Assembly (NCBI RefSeq): GCF_947179515.1
Contig: NC_067490.1
Span: forward strand, 27,702,827 to 27,766,826
From: Apodemus sylvaticus
Lineage: Eukaryota; Chordata; Mammalia; Rodentia; Muridae
Length of the DNA: 64,000 bases
Direction of reading: 5' to 3'
Under the pieces are notes generated by a model, which was given only the letters and a program-made list of their open reading frames with translations, had not been told where the DNA came from and ran no database searches. Both the position numbers and the translations under genes were made by a program. Of this stretch, positions 34,791 through 46,080 are shown piece after piece (position 1 is the stretch's first letter; every line of letters begins with the position of its first letter).

Positions 34791-35099
34791 AACTACCCTC
34801 CAAACACTGAAAACAAGCAAAAGTGACAAGGACACAGAGTCAAAGGACCTCTCCCTCTCCGTCATTGCTGTGGGAATCTGAGGTGGTACAGCCCCTGTGG
34901 AAGACAATATTGTATTTGAAATATATATATTGAGCATGCTCTTAACCCATGACCCAGCCACTGTGCTCTCTGTTTTCTATTCAAAGACATTTACAGCTTT
35001 ATTTGTAACTGCCACACTTGGAAGCAATCAAGAGGTCCTTCAGGGAGGTGAAGGAGAAGCACAGACATCTTCAGCAGAGTGTCATTCAGCAGTAAGAAC

Positions 35100-35269
35100 A
35101 GGCGGCTGAGCCCCGGCGAGGGACGCTGCTCCCTCAGAGCGGCCAGGGTCGCTCCTCAGCACCCACATGGCAATGCCAGCTGTCTAGAACTCCAGTTCCA
35201 GGCACCCAATGCCCTCTCCTGACATCTGTGGGCACCGGGCACGCATACAGTACACAGAAAGAGATGCAG

Positions 35270-35271
<2 letters not shown>
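35100..35271 (+). mobile_element. B3-type SINE ending in the A41 tract
   Basis: CTCAGCACCCACATGGCAAT, TCTAGAACTCCAGTTCCAGG and GGGCACCGGGCACGCATACA match B3-like order. The 41-base poly(A) that follows is its tail. Confidence 0.72.

Positions 35272-35312
<41 letters not shown>
35272..35312 (+). repeat. Uninterrupted A41 tract
   Basis: A run of 41 adenines ending a B3-type SINE. In Ascc1 pre-mRNA this reads as U41. Confidence 0.95.
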
Positions 35313-35314
<2 letters not shown>

Positions 35315-35727
35315 CAAGGTGTGAAGGGACCACGAATGCAGCTTGCAGCTTGGCTTCTACTGGAGGGTGCTCTGGAGACTCTGGAAGCTCAGATGCCTTC
35401 GGTGGCTGGGAGGGAGGGAGGGAGGGAGGGATGGACAGAGGGATGGAAGGGGGTTTTAGAGACGGTGAAGCCTCTGTCTGCTACCGCAGAGGTGGATGCA
35501 CCACTCGGTGTGCGAGCAGACTGAGCCTCGTGTAAACAGTGGACTTGAGGCTCACTGAGCAGCGAATGGACCGCTGCGGGCTGGCTGCCAGCGGCTGGGG
35601 GTACATACAGTGGGACGGCGGCGCTCTACTCTCTGTTCACTTCTCCTGTGAACCTAGAACTGCTCTAAAAAAGGAAGTTTATTAAAAACAAACAAACAAA
35701 CAAACAAAAAAAAAACCCAAAAGCACA

Positions 35728-35905
35728 GGTGCTGGAGAGAAGGCTCAGCGGCTGGAGTGCTCGCTGCTCCTCCAGAGGGCTGCGTTCAGGTCCCAGAAAG
35801 CATGTCGGTGGGTCACAGCCACCTATAACTACCCTGCCAGGACCAACAACCTCTCTGGTTTCTGTGTGCACACACACTTGGCATACACACCAAGGAACAC
35901 ACGTA
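35728..35905 (+). mobile_element. B3/B2-type SINE
   Basis: GGTGCTGGAGAGAAGGCTCA, CTCCAGAGGGCTGCGTTCAG and GGTGGGTCACAGCCACCTAT, with a CACACACTTGGCATACACAC end. Confidence 0.72.
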
Positions 35906-38131
35906 TACAAAAAAACATTTTTAAAAAGTAATCATGTAAGTCCAAATTTCTAAAGATTATATAAATCCTAAGTTTTACCTTTTGTACACATACACACACA
36001 CACACACACACATGAACACACGCATGCACGCACATCTATTTATGGTGCAACACTTGTAAGCCAAGAGGATCTCCATGAATTAAGGCAATACTGAACAAGA
36101 CCTATCTCTCAAAAAACAAAAAAATTGATTTTATCTTTCAAATAAAACCAAGCATTCTTTCAAAAACAAGCCTCTTTGCTTCGAATATTGACTGCCTTAG
36201 GACACACTGACTGAAGAGTCAGTCAGGGGCATGGGCATGGTGGGGGGAGCAGGGTGTGGGGGGGGGCATGGTGTGGGGGCGTGCTCTACTTCCTGACCTG
36301 GCCAGTCACTGCACTGTTTCTGATTCTGTCAAACAGTACATACATATGCTTGGCCCATGGACATGTGCAGGAAAATAAAAACCCTTTATGAAATTCAAAC
36401 TTCCTTTATGAAAACTGAGTAACTGCCTCACTGAAACACACTCGTCCTGGGCTTGCTCTGCAGGCGCGCCCTTCTTTCGGCTACACAGGCAGCTCTCTCT
36501 CCTAATGAAGCTCCTCCCCAGGCTTCAGAAGGGCAGGGTCTCTCTTCACGGCCCCTCACGCTCCTCAGGGATGACATCTCCATCCTCCCTCCAACATCAA
36601 GGCCTGACTGTGCCTCCCAGCAGGGTCACAAGACTGTCTCCTAATAAGGCTCACTTCTAAATGGTAAAAGTGAATGAATAAACGGAATGTGTTTACCCGT
36701 CCTGGTTTCCTCTAAAGACTCTAAGGAACGGACCAGGATTACATGAAGACGGATGAAGTACTGAGAGGCAGACCACAACCAACTCCAGGTTTAGTGTGGA
36801 CGCGGGGCTGGAACCATGTGTAAGGGGAGACTATTAAAATTAATATACCCAGCTTACTGCTGCCGCCTCCCAAGTTAATACACCCTCCTAGTAAAGTAAC
36901 ATCCCCCAGACCTGCCTTGTGGTTTCACAGTGGTTTTGTCTTTGAGAGTCATGTTCTGTAGCCCACACTTGCCTGGGGTTCATTATGTAGCCCAGGATGG
37001 CCTTAAACACAGGGCACTCCTTTTGCCTCGGCTAGAGTTACACATGAGCTAGCACATCAGGATTAGAGTAATCCTTCCCTGAGTTTGAAGGGCTGAACCC
37101 TGCATGCTAGGCGAGCCATCACCGCAGAGCTACACCTCCAGTCCGATTCTGGTATCTTGGGGCCCTGGCCTCAGCCCTGCCTTCCTGCTGAAGCTCTTGA
37201 TGGCTGGGACCCGCAGTGCTTTCCCTGGCCCCTCAGACTCCGGGCTTGTCTCCACCGCTTCTTCCTCAGCCTGCAGTCAGTCTGTTGAGAGGAGGGTCTC
37301 AGAGACTGGTTCTCTTGCTTCAAGCTACTTCTCAAGTCCCCCAAGCAGAAGCCCGTCGTTCCTGGCTGTCAGGCTGCCCACTTAGCCTGAGCCATCCTCA
37401 CCGATGAGCCCTCCTCCTGGAGCTGTCAGGCAGCCATAAGAACGGCACGGGGGGAGGGGAGTGCCTGTGCTCTCCCGCTTCTGCTCTGAATGACAGAACA
37501 ATTCTTTGTCAGGTCCTCCTTCCCAAGCCTTCCCTAGGGATAACCAGACACTAGTCAATTACAGCTTTTCTGGCTTTGAAAAGAGCTGTACAAAAGAAAA
37601 AGTGCCTTCTCCTTCCAAAGCCATTAGAGAAATTTTTCTTATTACCAAGGCATCGAGAGAGAACACACACTACTCCACAAAGCCAAGAGAACCAATCTCC
37701 GTCCTGGAGCAGAGCAGCAGTCGGCAGACTCTCATTAAATCCTCAGAGCAAGGAGCAGGGCCCTCCCCGGCCTTGCTTCTCCGTGACTAGCTGAGGAGCT
37801 TGGCTTTTTCCAAGGCTGCCTCCCAAAGACGCTCCTGCTCCCCGACCACGAGCTGTGGGATGCTTGCTGGGACGCTAGGTAAGCCGGGCTCCTCTGTGGC
37901 CAACACGGCCAGCCCTTCCATTCACTCCAGTCAGCCTCTCTTGTTCGTGCCCTTCCCCCGTTTCTTAATAATAATTTTAAGGTCTGTGAGATAGTTCATT
38001 CCAAAAAAAGCAGTCGCCACCAAGTCTGACTGCCCGAGCTTGATCCCTGGGCCCTTTGCTGTGGAAAGGAAAGACCAAAGATGTCCTCAGGCCTCCAAAT
38101 GCTCGTGCGCATGTGATTTAAAATCCAAAAT

Positions 38132-38275
38132 AAGCCAGGAATGATGGTACGTGCCTGTAATCCTTGCACTTGAGAGGCAGAGGCAGGCCAGGTCTGGCCA
38201 GCCTGGTCTACATAGTGAGTTCCACGTCAACCAAAGCTACATTATAAGACCCTGTCTCCAAAAAAACAAAAATTA
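38132..38275 (+). mobile_element. B1 SINE
   Basis: GTACGTGCCTGTAATCCTTG, GGCCAGCCTGGTCTACATAG and AGACCCTGTCTCCAAAAAAA. Confidence 0.85.
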
Positions 38276-39248
38276 AAATAAGAAAAATTTCATCATTGTA
38301 ATATAAAAACAATCAGTTTGTTTTCTAAATATTTTCTTTCTTTTCAACGTTCTCAGAGGACGTGGCTTCTCATGTTCTAGTTAGCAGGGAAAATCCAAAA
38401 GGTGGTAGTCGATAGTTACGTAACGAGTATTTATGCTGGGCTGGTATGGGCAGTTACACCCACAGTGCCTTGATTTCTGAAGAGGTTTATTCCCTTGGTT
38501 GAAACACAGGTTAAGGTTCTATCTCCTGAAACTAATGATTAGGAAGTAAACTAAGAGGAACTACAGGGTTAGAGGATACACTACCCTGGGCTCAAGGGCA
38601 CGTGCTTCTCCTCCACACACCTGCCCACGATGCTGCCACTGTCCAATAACAATAACCTGCCCCTTAGAGGCAGGAGCTCCTGAGAGCAAGGGCCGAGCCC
38701 TAGCGCTGCCTCACCAAGAAGGGATTCTTCTCGAGCTGGTGGACTCAGAGCGGCTCTGGTTGTCATGGTTTTGCTGCTCGAGCTCGGACCCAGCGTTTGG
38801 CTTACAGGGACACCTGTTCTATCACCCCAGACCCAAACAGCTGCCCTACCACTTATGAGTTTTAATCAGGCCTTACTCTGGTTCTGACTGACATAACCTC
38901 AAATACCTTATGATTTCCACCTAAATACCGACTACCCTTGCACAAAGCAGCTGGAAAATGCTAAACCCGAAAGTTCTGAGTATTCTTGTAGATTCCAGTC
39001 TGCACCACTAACTATAATTGCTTTCCTGCAAGTCTAACCACAGTGGGTCTTGTGTTAGAGATTCACACGAGGAATCACACTACTTGGTCTCCAAACTCTC
39101 CCTGGGCCCAGCTCAAAACCCACCTAGGCCCGAGGAAGGTACTGTGGCCTGTCAACACTAGAGGGAGCTCCACTCACATCACCACAGGGTGGTTCAGGTC
39201 AGGAACCTTCAAGGGTTTTTTCTCCAAGCATTCTCCCACAGGTGAGAA

Positions 39249-39298
39249 CCCCGCCCCGCCCCGCCCCGCCCCGCCCTGCCCCGCCCCGCCCCGCCCCG
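39249..39298 (+). repeat. CCCCG pentanucleotide array, 10 units
   Basis: Ten units of CCCCG with one CCCTG (unit 6). On the minus strand, the Ascc1 sense strand, this is CGGGG repeated and has at least four G-runs, so it can form a G-quadruplex. Confidence 0.93.
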
Positions 39299-39858
39299 CG
39301 ACTGCTGATGGCTGCCTTCTCATCTATAACTTGGCTGGTGGCAGGTTGATAATGAATTCTGCTGTAACTGACACTGCTGTTCCTCTGCAGGATTTAATGC
39401 TTCTCTTCCTCTATTGCCTTGGCCTGGGAATTTTCTGTTCATTGCTTTCATTTGTTTCTTTGGTTTTCGGGACAGGTTCTTACATAACTCGGGCCAACCC
39501 CAGACTGGCTATATGGGTGTGGAGGACTCTGACTTCCTCGAGCCTTTCCCTGTTTCCTAAATGCGGGATAACAGGCTTACCCCACCATGTCAGGTATACT
39601 TGGGTTTTTTATTACTATACTTGGTTATATTTGGGTTTTTGTTTTTTTTTGTAAAGAACAATGGAGAAAGAAATCTTTAGGAATGCCTTAAAGCCAACTT
39701 GGTTCTCATGGAATTCAAATGAAGTTCAAATAGCCTGTGGTACAAGTCAGGGAGAGGAGCTTTTTGTGTAGAACCTTTGAGATGAGGTAACGGAATGGAA
39801 GCAGGGAAGGGAGGAGTAATAGTTGGTGCACCTAAGATGCAGCGCTCTGACCATGCTC

Positions 39859-40421
39859 TGTGATGGCTAATCTTGACCACATCCGGAGTCAACTAAAACC
39901 AAAGCAGCTGGGCACAACTGTGAGGGCTGGGCATACCTGTGAGGGCTGGGCATACCTGTGAAGGCTGGATACACCTGTGAGGCCTGGGCACACCTGTGAG
40001 GGCTGGATACACCTGTGAGGCCTGGGCATACCTGTGAGGCCTGGGCACACCCGTGAAGCCTGGGCACACCTGTGAGGGGTTTTGTTGTTGTTGTTGTTGT
40101 TTTGCCCTTGCCTGGGTCATCTAAATCCAGATCTTTTGATGTGATAAGACCCACCCTAAATCTGGGCCATGCCTTCTTGTCAGGCTATATAAGGACACAG
40201 AGGAAGGAAGCTTTTGCCCTTTGCCTGTTTGCCCTCACTCTTGTTGGCAAGTTGGCTAGCAACAGAACCGACTTGTCTGGGATTCCAGTAAATACTGAGG
40301 AGCAGCTGAGACGTGCAGCTTCGTGGACCAAACGGCTATCCTGAACTTTCCATCCAGAGACAGATATATACAAGATATACGTGTAAGTATCAATTCTGTC
40401 CCTCCAGAGAACTCTAATAGA
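39859..40421 (+). mobile_element. LTR-like dispersed element, copy 2, carrying an internal 19-bp array
   Basis: It begins TGTGATGGCTAATCTTGACC and shares with copy 1 the blocks GAGTCAACTAAAACC, AAGACCCACCCTAAATCTGG, GGAAGGAAGCTTTTGCCC and the CTGAGGAGCAGCTGAGA region. Near the 5' end a segment present once in copy 1 is expanded into nine 19-bp units, followed by a TTG run. A TATATAAGGACACAG block is present in the middle. Confidence 0.65.
39908..40078 (+). repeat. 19-bp x 9 minisatellite
   Basis: Nine consecutive units of the form CTGGGCACACCTGTGAGGG fill 171 bases exactly. Variants alternate GGGCACACC, GGGCATACC and GGATACACC, and GAGGG/GAGGC/GAAGC. The unit is a piece of the surrounding dispersed element. 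Confidence 0.93.
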
Positions 40422-41114
40422 TGTGCACACCTTCTCTACCCCTAGAAAACATTCACAGCCTTGAAACCGTGCGACCTAAACCATCAGCAAGCAGGAGACT
40501 CAGCAGAAGCCGGTCTGTTCCTCTCTGCCCAGAGGAAGCTCAGCCTGTTCACCAGACCGCCGCTGTAACAGAGGCAGTGTGTGGGAGACAGAAATGCAGG
40601 GCAGAAGAACTCCTTGCATTGTCCGGTCACAGAGATGAATGGGATTCAGAACAGTGAGGTCTCAGCAGTCAGACACTGACTACCTACTTTTAGGACACAG
40701 GCTGCTCCTGAGTAAAAATAGACTAGAAGTAACCTTGGAGAGCAACTCTGTGGGTGAAGAGAAAAAATGTACTCGATCAAAACAGTTTTTTCACTTAAAA
40801 AAATGCAAGCTCAAACCTCTAGCGTATAAAGTGAAACACACTGGGTTCAAATCAAGGATCAAAGCAGCCGGGAAATGTTAGTCTTTCTTAAATCACAGAT
40901 TGCAAACACTCTAGAGGTGCCAAGAGGATAGACAGCAAGACCGACAGATGGGTGGATCTAGGGATCTCCCCAGCACCCCCTGTCTGACACTACCACGCTT
41001 TGCATCCTTTCAGGAGAAGCAGAAGGAAGCACATTGGTGTGAAAGGCAACAACTCGCTTCCTACTCATTCAGGACATGCACTAAAGACCCCATGTCATTC
41101 TGCATCATACTGAC

Positions 41115-41200
41115 CTTTAAAATGTTTCGGCCATCAAAAGATTCTCTTTCCTTGAAGATATACTTGCCATCTGCTGTGTAGAGATTGTACCTGCCTTCAG
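41115..41200 (-). CDS. Ascc1: Ascc1 internal exon encoding EGRYNLYTADGKYIFKERES...
   Basis: The minus strand has a TTTACAG acceptor before 41200 and a GTCAGT donor at 41114-41109. The 86 bases supply the last two bases of an Ala codon split with the exon at 43109 and then 28 codons, EGRYNLYTADGKYIFKERES to FDGRNILK, ending in phase 0. This matches ASCC1 and continues straight from ...RKDPN(A). The aromatic-rich YNLYTADGKYIF segment is part of the 2H-phosphoesterase-like fold. No frame break is seen. Confidence 0.96.
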
Positions 41201-42119
41201 CTGTAAATAATGCAGAGACAGTGTGAGAGGACTCTGAGAGGGCGTTCCTACCTGTCCTGAGTGTCTGTCCTGAGGCCGCCTAGCAAACTTCTCACCTCCT
41301 GCTTTAGAAAGCAACAAGAGGAGGGAGGAGGAGCAGCTGAGAGACAGGGGATGAGGCTCCCGGGCGGGCGGCAGGGCCAACTGTACTGTCTTTATTCTTT
41401 CAGCGGGCACTAACTGTACACACTGGTAATTGACAGCTCTCCTCCCACAGACCTCAGTTTCCCACTAAGTCACCTCCGGGGTTTTACAACCCCCAAATAA
41501 ATGGTATGTGGTTTTAATTGTGTTAAAATACACAAAAGCTCACATATAAACTATTCGAAGTTGTTAGTGTCCGGGCTTTGGGTTGACCTAAGGACTCCTT
41601 AAATTGGCTTTGGGGTGGGGGAGTGCTACCATTAAAACTATCGGTACATCCTACACAGGAAGGCAGCAAGTCCACGACCTTGGCCTAAACAAAAACGCTC
41701 TAGCAGACTAAGATAATTTAGGTTGCGTGTCCCAAAAGATGTCCTTAAAGGACAGCCAGAAGATTATCAAAGGGAATGGAGATGGGGGGGGGGGGTAACA
41801 TATCTTTTCTTGTCCTTTGAAGTAAAAATTCAATACAGAGAAGAGCACAGGGAAGAGGAAATTCACAGGCCCTGGAGGACTGTTAACTTTCAGAATGCTG
41901 GCTGGCTGTAGCTCGTCCCTGCCTTCCAGCAGACCATGCACGTCGCTCTTTCTACATCTCCATAAGATCATCTACTGCACAGGTCTGCAGAGTCCCAGGT
42001 CTAACAACAGCATGAGCAGACACCAGTTTACCTGTGTGGGGGGCTCCTGACCTAGCTCGGAACAGAAAGTGCTCTAAACAAGACCCCACCCTCAGGCATA
42101 CCCCTCAGCCTAAAAATGG

Positions 42120-42290
42120 GTTTAAAGCCAGCTGTGGTGGCACACTCCTGTAAAGCCAGCCATGGTGGCACACTCACTCCTATAAAGCCAGCACTTGGGG
42201 TGTGGAGGTAGATCAAACGCTCAAGGTCCTGTCCCTTCTGCAGAGCAACCAGGAGACCAGCCTGGGCTACATGAGCAAAACAAACAAAAC
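42120..42290 (+). mobile_element. B1-like fragment with internal duplication
   Basis: GCCAGCTGTGGTGGCACACT recurs 31 bases later as GCCAGCCATGGTGGCACACT, each followed by TCCT(G/A)TAAAGCCAG. The remainder (AGACCAGCCTGGGCTACATG) is B1-like. Confidence 0.6.
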
Positions 42291-42479
42291 AGCTTCCCTG
42301 CTAAGAAAAAGGAACACAAGCAGTCTGGAAAGAAGTACACCAATGCCAAAGAGACTATTAAGAAGCAGACAGTGTGGGCAGGGGGCGCTCAGGCGGGAGA
42401 GTGCTTGTCTTGAAGGCTGAGGGCCACACTGAGCTTAATCACCAGAAACCCATGGGGGTGGGGGCCGGAGCCGGTGCCA

Positions 42480-42636
42480 GCCAGGCAGTGATGGCACACG
42501 CCTGTAATCCCAGCTTTTGGGAGGCAGAGGCAGGCGGATTTCTGAGTTCGAGGCCAGCCTGGTCTATAGAGTGAGTTCCAGGACAGCCAGGGCTACACAG
42601 AGAAACCCTGTCTTGGGAAAAAACAAAAACAAAAAA
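42480..42636 (+). mobile_element. B1 SINE
   Basis: GGCACACGCCTGTAATCCCA, GATTTCTGAGTTCGAGGCCA and GAGAAACCCTGTCTTGGGAA. It is close to consensus. Confidence 0.93.
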
Positions 42637-43108
42637 AGCTGGCACCGTGGCACACTTACCCTTTTAGGCCAAGGGCGGCAGAGCTAGGAGGGACTTGGTC
42701 TCACTGGACAGCCACCCACCCTTACAGGCCAGTGGGAGACCCTGTGGATGGTATTGAAAGAAGGGGGCGGGGCAGGGAGCCTGGGGCTCTGCTGCTTAGG
42801 TAAACTTACCTGGCGTCTCAAATCCTTCTTCGGGGAGAGATGCCCGATGACCAGAAGTAGGGCCTCGCGCACAGTAAACAAGCGCTTTACCCTAAACTGT
42901 GCGCCAGGCCTTATCTTATATTTCTGTATGCAAAACCTGACAACCCCGCATGTGACAGAACTAACTGCATGCTAGGCATGCCCCTGCCGCATACACTGGA
43001 TTCATCAGAGCAAAGGCTTATCAGGGACTCATGGCCACCACTCATTTAAAGCGAGCTAGTCTCTGGCCTTGCTGCTCACTGCCCTGCTGCAGCCCCTCGG
43101 GGACTTAC

Positions 43109-43233
43109 CATTGGGATCTTTCCTGAGGAGTGTGTTCATGACCGTGGCGTGCAGTTTCACGCTGGTCCACTCTTTCACGATGAGTCCCAGAGACTGAAAG
43201 CGCTCCAGCACTCGATCAACCAGCTCCTGCAGC
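43109..43233 (-). CDS. Ascc1: Ascc1 internal exon carrying the second HxT motif
   Basis: The minus strand has a CACTGCAG acceptor before 43233 and a GTAAGT donor at 43108-43103. The 125 bases complete a split Arg codon, encode LQELVDRVLERFQSLGLIVK then EWTSVKLHATVMNTLLRKDPN, and end one base into an Ala codon. The motif LHAT is the second H-x-T/S of the 2H phosphoesterase superfamily; the first (HLT in human ASCC1) lies in an upstream exon outside the window. This supports an intact RNA-ligase-like/AKAP7-like domain. The RVLERFQ helix precedes the catalytic-type strand, as in the family. Confidence 0.97.
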
Positions 43234-43444
43234 CTGCAGTGAGAGGCACCGGGACTTTAGTAAACCCCAAAGCACTAATTCCCCACGAATGAAGTGTGCG
43301 CTCTGAGCCAGTCCCTGCACCAGCAGTGGCAGAGGCCACAGCCCTCACCAGAGCTCATAGTCTGATTAAGAACAAGTCACTACCATTTAGGTGACACAAG
43401 CCTGTAATTCCAGGAGACAGAGGTAGGGAGTCATAACTTTGTTG

Positions 43445-43592
43445 TTTTGTTTGTTTGTGAGTAAGGTCTCACTATGTAGCACTGACTAGCCTAGAACTCA
43501 CTATGTAGACCAGGCTGGCCTCAGATTTACAGAGATCAGCCTGCCTTTGCTTCCCAAGGATTGAGATGAAAGCTGTGGCCACCGAGCCTAGC
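43445..43592 (-). mobile_element. B1 SINE
   Basis: AAGGTCTCACTATGTAGCAC, GTAGACCAGGCTGGCCTCAG and TTCCCAAGGATTGAGATGAA in reverse-complement order. Confidence 0.82.
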
Positions 43593-44233
43593 AGGATCAT
43601 AAGCTTGAAGCAAACATGAGACACACAGAGTGCCGGGGCAGCCCGGGTCACAAAACAAGATCCTGGGGTGGGGGTGGGGGGAAAGAGATGCCACAGCAAT
43701 GCAATATTGATTGTACAACAGTAGTTGACTACATGGAAACATAGGTCTAATCGTGTTCTTGAAGGATTAATAAAGATTCACAGACAAACCAGAAAGGTTT
43801 GGCCACTTCAAGTTATTAAAAAGCAGTTCACACAAGACTGCACGGCAGAGGGTCACAGAGGCAGTCTGCTGGTGACTAGACCCCTGTGACAGAGTAAGAA
43901 GGGCTGGATGTGAAGCAGTGGCCAGTGCCCACAGTCAAGCTCTGCACAGGGACGGCTGGGACCCAAAGTCCACTTCTGCGCTGACTCTGGGAAGGAGAAA
44001 GTGTTTCCAAAGAGGAGAGCAGACAAGAAAGGGGCAGCTGCACAGGACCGGTGGGTGGCTTCTGACGAAGAAAGAACAGCAGGCAATGCACTGGCCGAGC
44101 ACAGCGCGCCGAGCCGCTAAATCACTTCGCCAGCACAGCACATGGCTACCTGAAGGTACCAGGGGTGGTGCTAAGCAGAAGCAGCTGTGGAACTTGAACA
44201 AGGTCATGTGACTTCTAAGTGGCAAATCCAAAC

Positions 44234-44235
<2 letters not shown>

Positions 44236-44268
<33 letters not shown>
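44236..44268 (+). repeat. CA dinucleotide array
   Basis: ACACAC run of about 33 bases in the 12.4 kb Ascc1 intron. Confidence 0.94.
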
Positions 44269-44269
<1 letters not shown>

Positions 44270-44359
44270 CAGGGGCTGAGGTGTTGCTAGTAGTAGAATG
44301 TGTGATTAGTATGTATAAGGCTCCAAAGTCAATCTCAGCACTGAAATAATTTTCCTATT

Positions 44360-44601
44360 AATTTAAAAATGTCTTTCTTTTCTTACCTTTTGTGTATGTG
44401 TGAGAGAGAGAGAGAGCGCAAGAACAAGCAAGCCAGCCAAGTTGGGCCCACACGTGACAGTGCAGCATGGAGGGGAGGCCAGAGGATAACTCGTGGGGGT
44501 CAGCTCTCTCTCCACCATGGAGGTCTGGGGATTGAACTCCCAAGCTCTTCAAGTTCTCTTGGCCACAAGCACCTTTATCTGCTGAGCCATCTCGTCAGCA
44601 C
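44360..44601 (-). mobile_element. B3-type SINE
   Basis: A GAGAGAGAGAGAG run, GGGGAGGCCAGAGGATAACT, GGGGATTGAACTCCCAAGCT and CTGCTGAGCCATCTCGTC are in reverse-complement B3 order. Confidence 0.7.
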
Positions 44602-45761
44602 CTTTTTCATAATTGTTTCAGTTAGTGTACAGAATGATGGGTTTCATTATACCATTTTCATGTGTACATACATATCCTTGGCTTTGTCATAGTCACCCTC
44701 CTGCTAACCTCCCGTATCCCTCTCCCCACAAGACCATTCTAATTAAAGATGAGTTTTAAAAAAATCAGCGCAGGCCAGTCTGCCTTCAGAGTCCAAGTCC
44801 TCGGGACCCCACCATGAATGCGGAAATGGCAATACTGCCTACACTGGCTGGCACTCTGGGCACGAGCAAGAACTCTGAAGGCTCCATGGGAAGAGCGGTC
44901 CACACATGGGAGGGGAGAGAAGGAAGATAGCCCCTGAGGCCTGGAGCTGGTGGCAGGCAGCGCAGCACTGAAGCCATGAAGACTCACTGCTGTCAGGGGT
45001 GGGGCTACGCTGCACCCTGCTAGAAGGGTAGCCCAGGACAGCAGGTCTGCAGGACACTGCAGGCACATGTGTCCAAGGACAGTCAGTAACCCAAGTCTGA
45101 CGTTCAGCGGAGGCCGTCAGCTCAGCGTCCTTCAGCTAGGTACGCGACACACGACACACACACGGCCTTGGAAGATGGAGGCGGGAGGTCAAGGTCTAGA
45201 GCCAGCCTGGGCTACATGAGACCCTGACTCACTAAACCAAAAAGAGTACTAAAAGCACAGGGGGTGCAGCCTGGACGGAGGGTTAGGAGTGTGGCGAGGA
45301 CCAGCTGTGGGCAGCTGCCGGGGCGCAGCCCTGCGAAAGGGTGGAGAAGGAACCGGAAGACAGGCTGGAAGGAGTGCCAGTGGGCACAGACAGCTCGGGC
45401 AGCAGGGGCCAGGGGACACCTGTGACAAAGCAGTTTCCTGGCCACACCAGAGTCCGAAGTCTTGGGACAGAGGACGGGGGAGGAATGGGGCAGGGGTTCG
45501 GCAAGGGCAGGCCAGGAGAGGAAGGAATGAGAGCCTTTGGTCACAAGAAGCAGTGCAGGCAGGCACTGCTGAACTCTAAAAAGCCTACTACAGAGGTGGG
45601 CGGGGAAGATGTGCCTTCATAATTGTCCCTTAAATTGCTTCCTGTTTATAGAAACAACATGCTCATTAAAAAGCTGAGAAAGGTCAGAGAGCATAAGAAG
45701 GGAAACAGCCCCATAAACACCCCAGTGTTTATCTGGGGGCGGGGAGGTGTCATCAGCAGAA

Positions 45762-45824
45762 ACTGTCAGCATCAGAGCATCCTTATACACTGACACGGTG
45801 TATGAGGATGCTCTGATGGACGGT
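45762..45824 (+). other. Long near-perfect inverted repeat (hairpin)
   Basis: Arm 45770-45790 (CATCAGAGCATCCTTATACA, plus C) pairs with 45798-45818 over 21 positions with one T.G; the loop is TGACACG. After a two-base bulge (45768-45769) six more pairs form between 45762-45767 and 45819-45824, with one T.G. In all, 27 pairs in 63 bases. Both wobbles would be G.U only in a plus-strand RNA, that is, antisense to Ascc1. Confidence 0.9.
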
Positions 45825-45853
45825 GAGCATCTCAGGGCCACCAGACTCGGCTG

Positions 45854-46027
45854 GGGGGTTGGGGAGATGGCCCAACAGTTAAGAGCAATGTCTGCTCTTC
45901 CAGAGGTCCTGAGTTCAATTCCCAGCACCCACATGGTGGCTCACAACCATCTGTAACGGGATCTGATGCCCTCTATTGCTGTGTCTGAAGACAGTTACTT
46001 ATATATATAAAATAAATAAATCTTAAA
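45854..46027 (+). mobile_element. B2 SINE
   Basis: GGTTGGGGAGATGGCCCAAC, GAGTTCAATTCCCAGCACCC and CATGGTGGCTCACAACCATC are B2 consensus blocks, ending in AAATAAATAAATCTT. It lies just downstream of the hairpin at 45762-45824. Confidence 0.9.
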
Positions 46028-46080
46028 AGAATATAGCACTGGGCTCTATTCTGGTAAACAACAACAACAACAACAACACA

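Larger units (their letters stand above)
15451..41114 (-). other. Ascc1: Ascc1 intron, 25.7 kb (last intron)
   Basis: This is bounded by the CTTTGCAG acceptor at the last exon and the GTCAGT donor of the exon at 41115. No Ascc1-like coding sequence was found inside, consistent with the direct in-frame join NILK-TFENF. Named repeats are listed separately. Long stretches where I recognise nothing: 15550-17085, 17120-18290, 18420-20305, 20440-22280, 24000-25365, 25825-26570, 27170-27660, 28015-28460, 28510-29030, 29070-30340, 33000-33640, 36060-38130, 38280-39240 and 40425-41114. Confidence 0.85.
41201..43108 (-). other. Ascc1: Ascc1 intron, 1.9 kb
   Basis: Bounded by GTAAGT (43108) and TTTACAG (41201). 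It contains one good B1 copy at 42480-42636 and a B1-like fragment with a small internal duplication near 42120-42290. The segments 41210-42115 and 42640-43100 look unique, apart from a G10 run near 41786-41796. Confidence 0.9.

Noticed and set aside
39043..39654. A 203-codon plus-strand open frame
   Set aside because: It runs through the CCCCG array and a decayed B1-like segment, is antisense in an Ascc1 intron, and resembles no protein.
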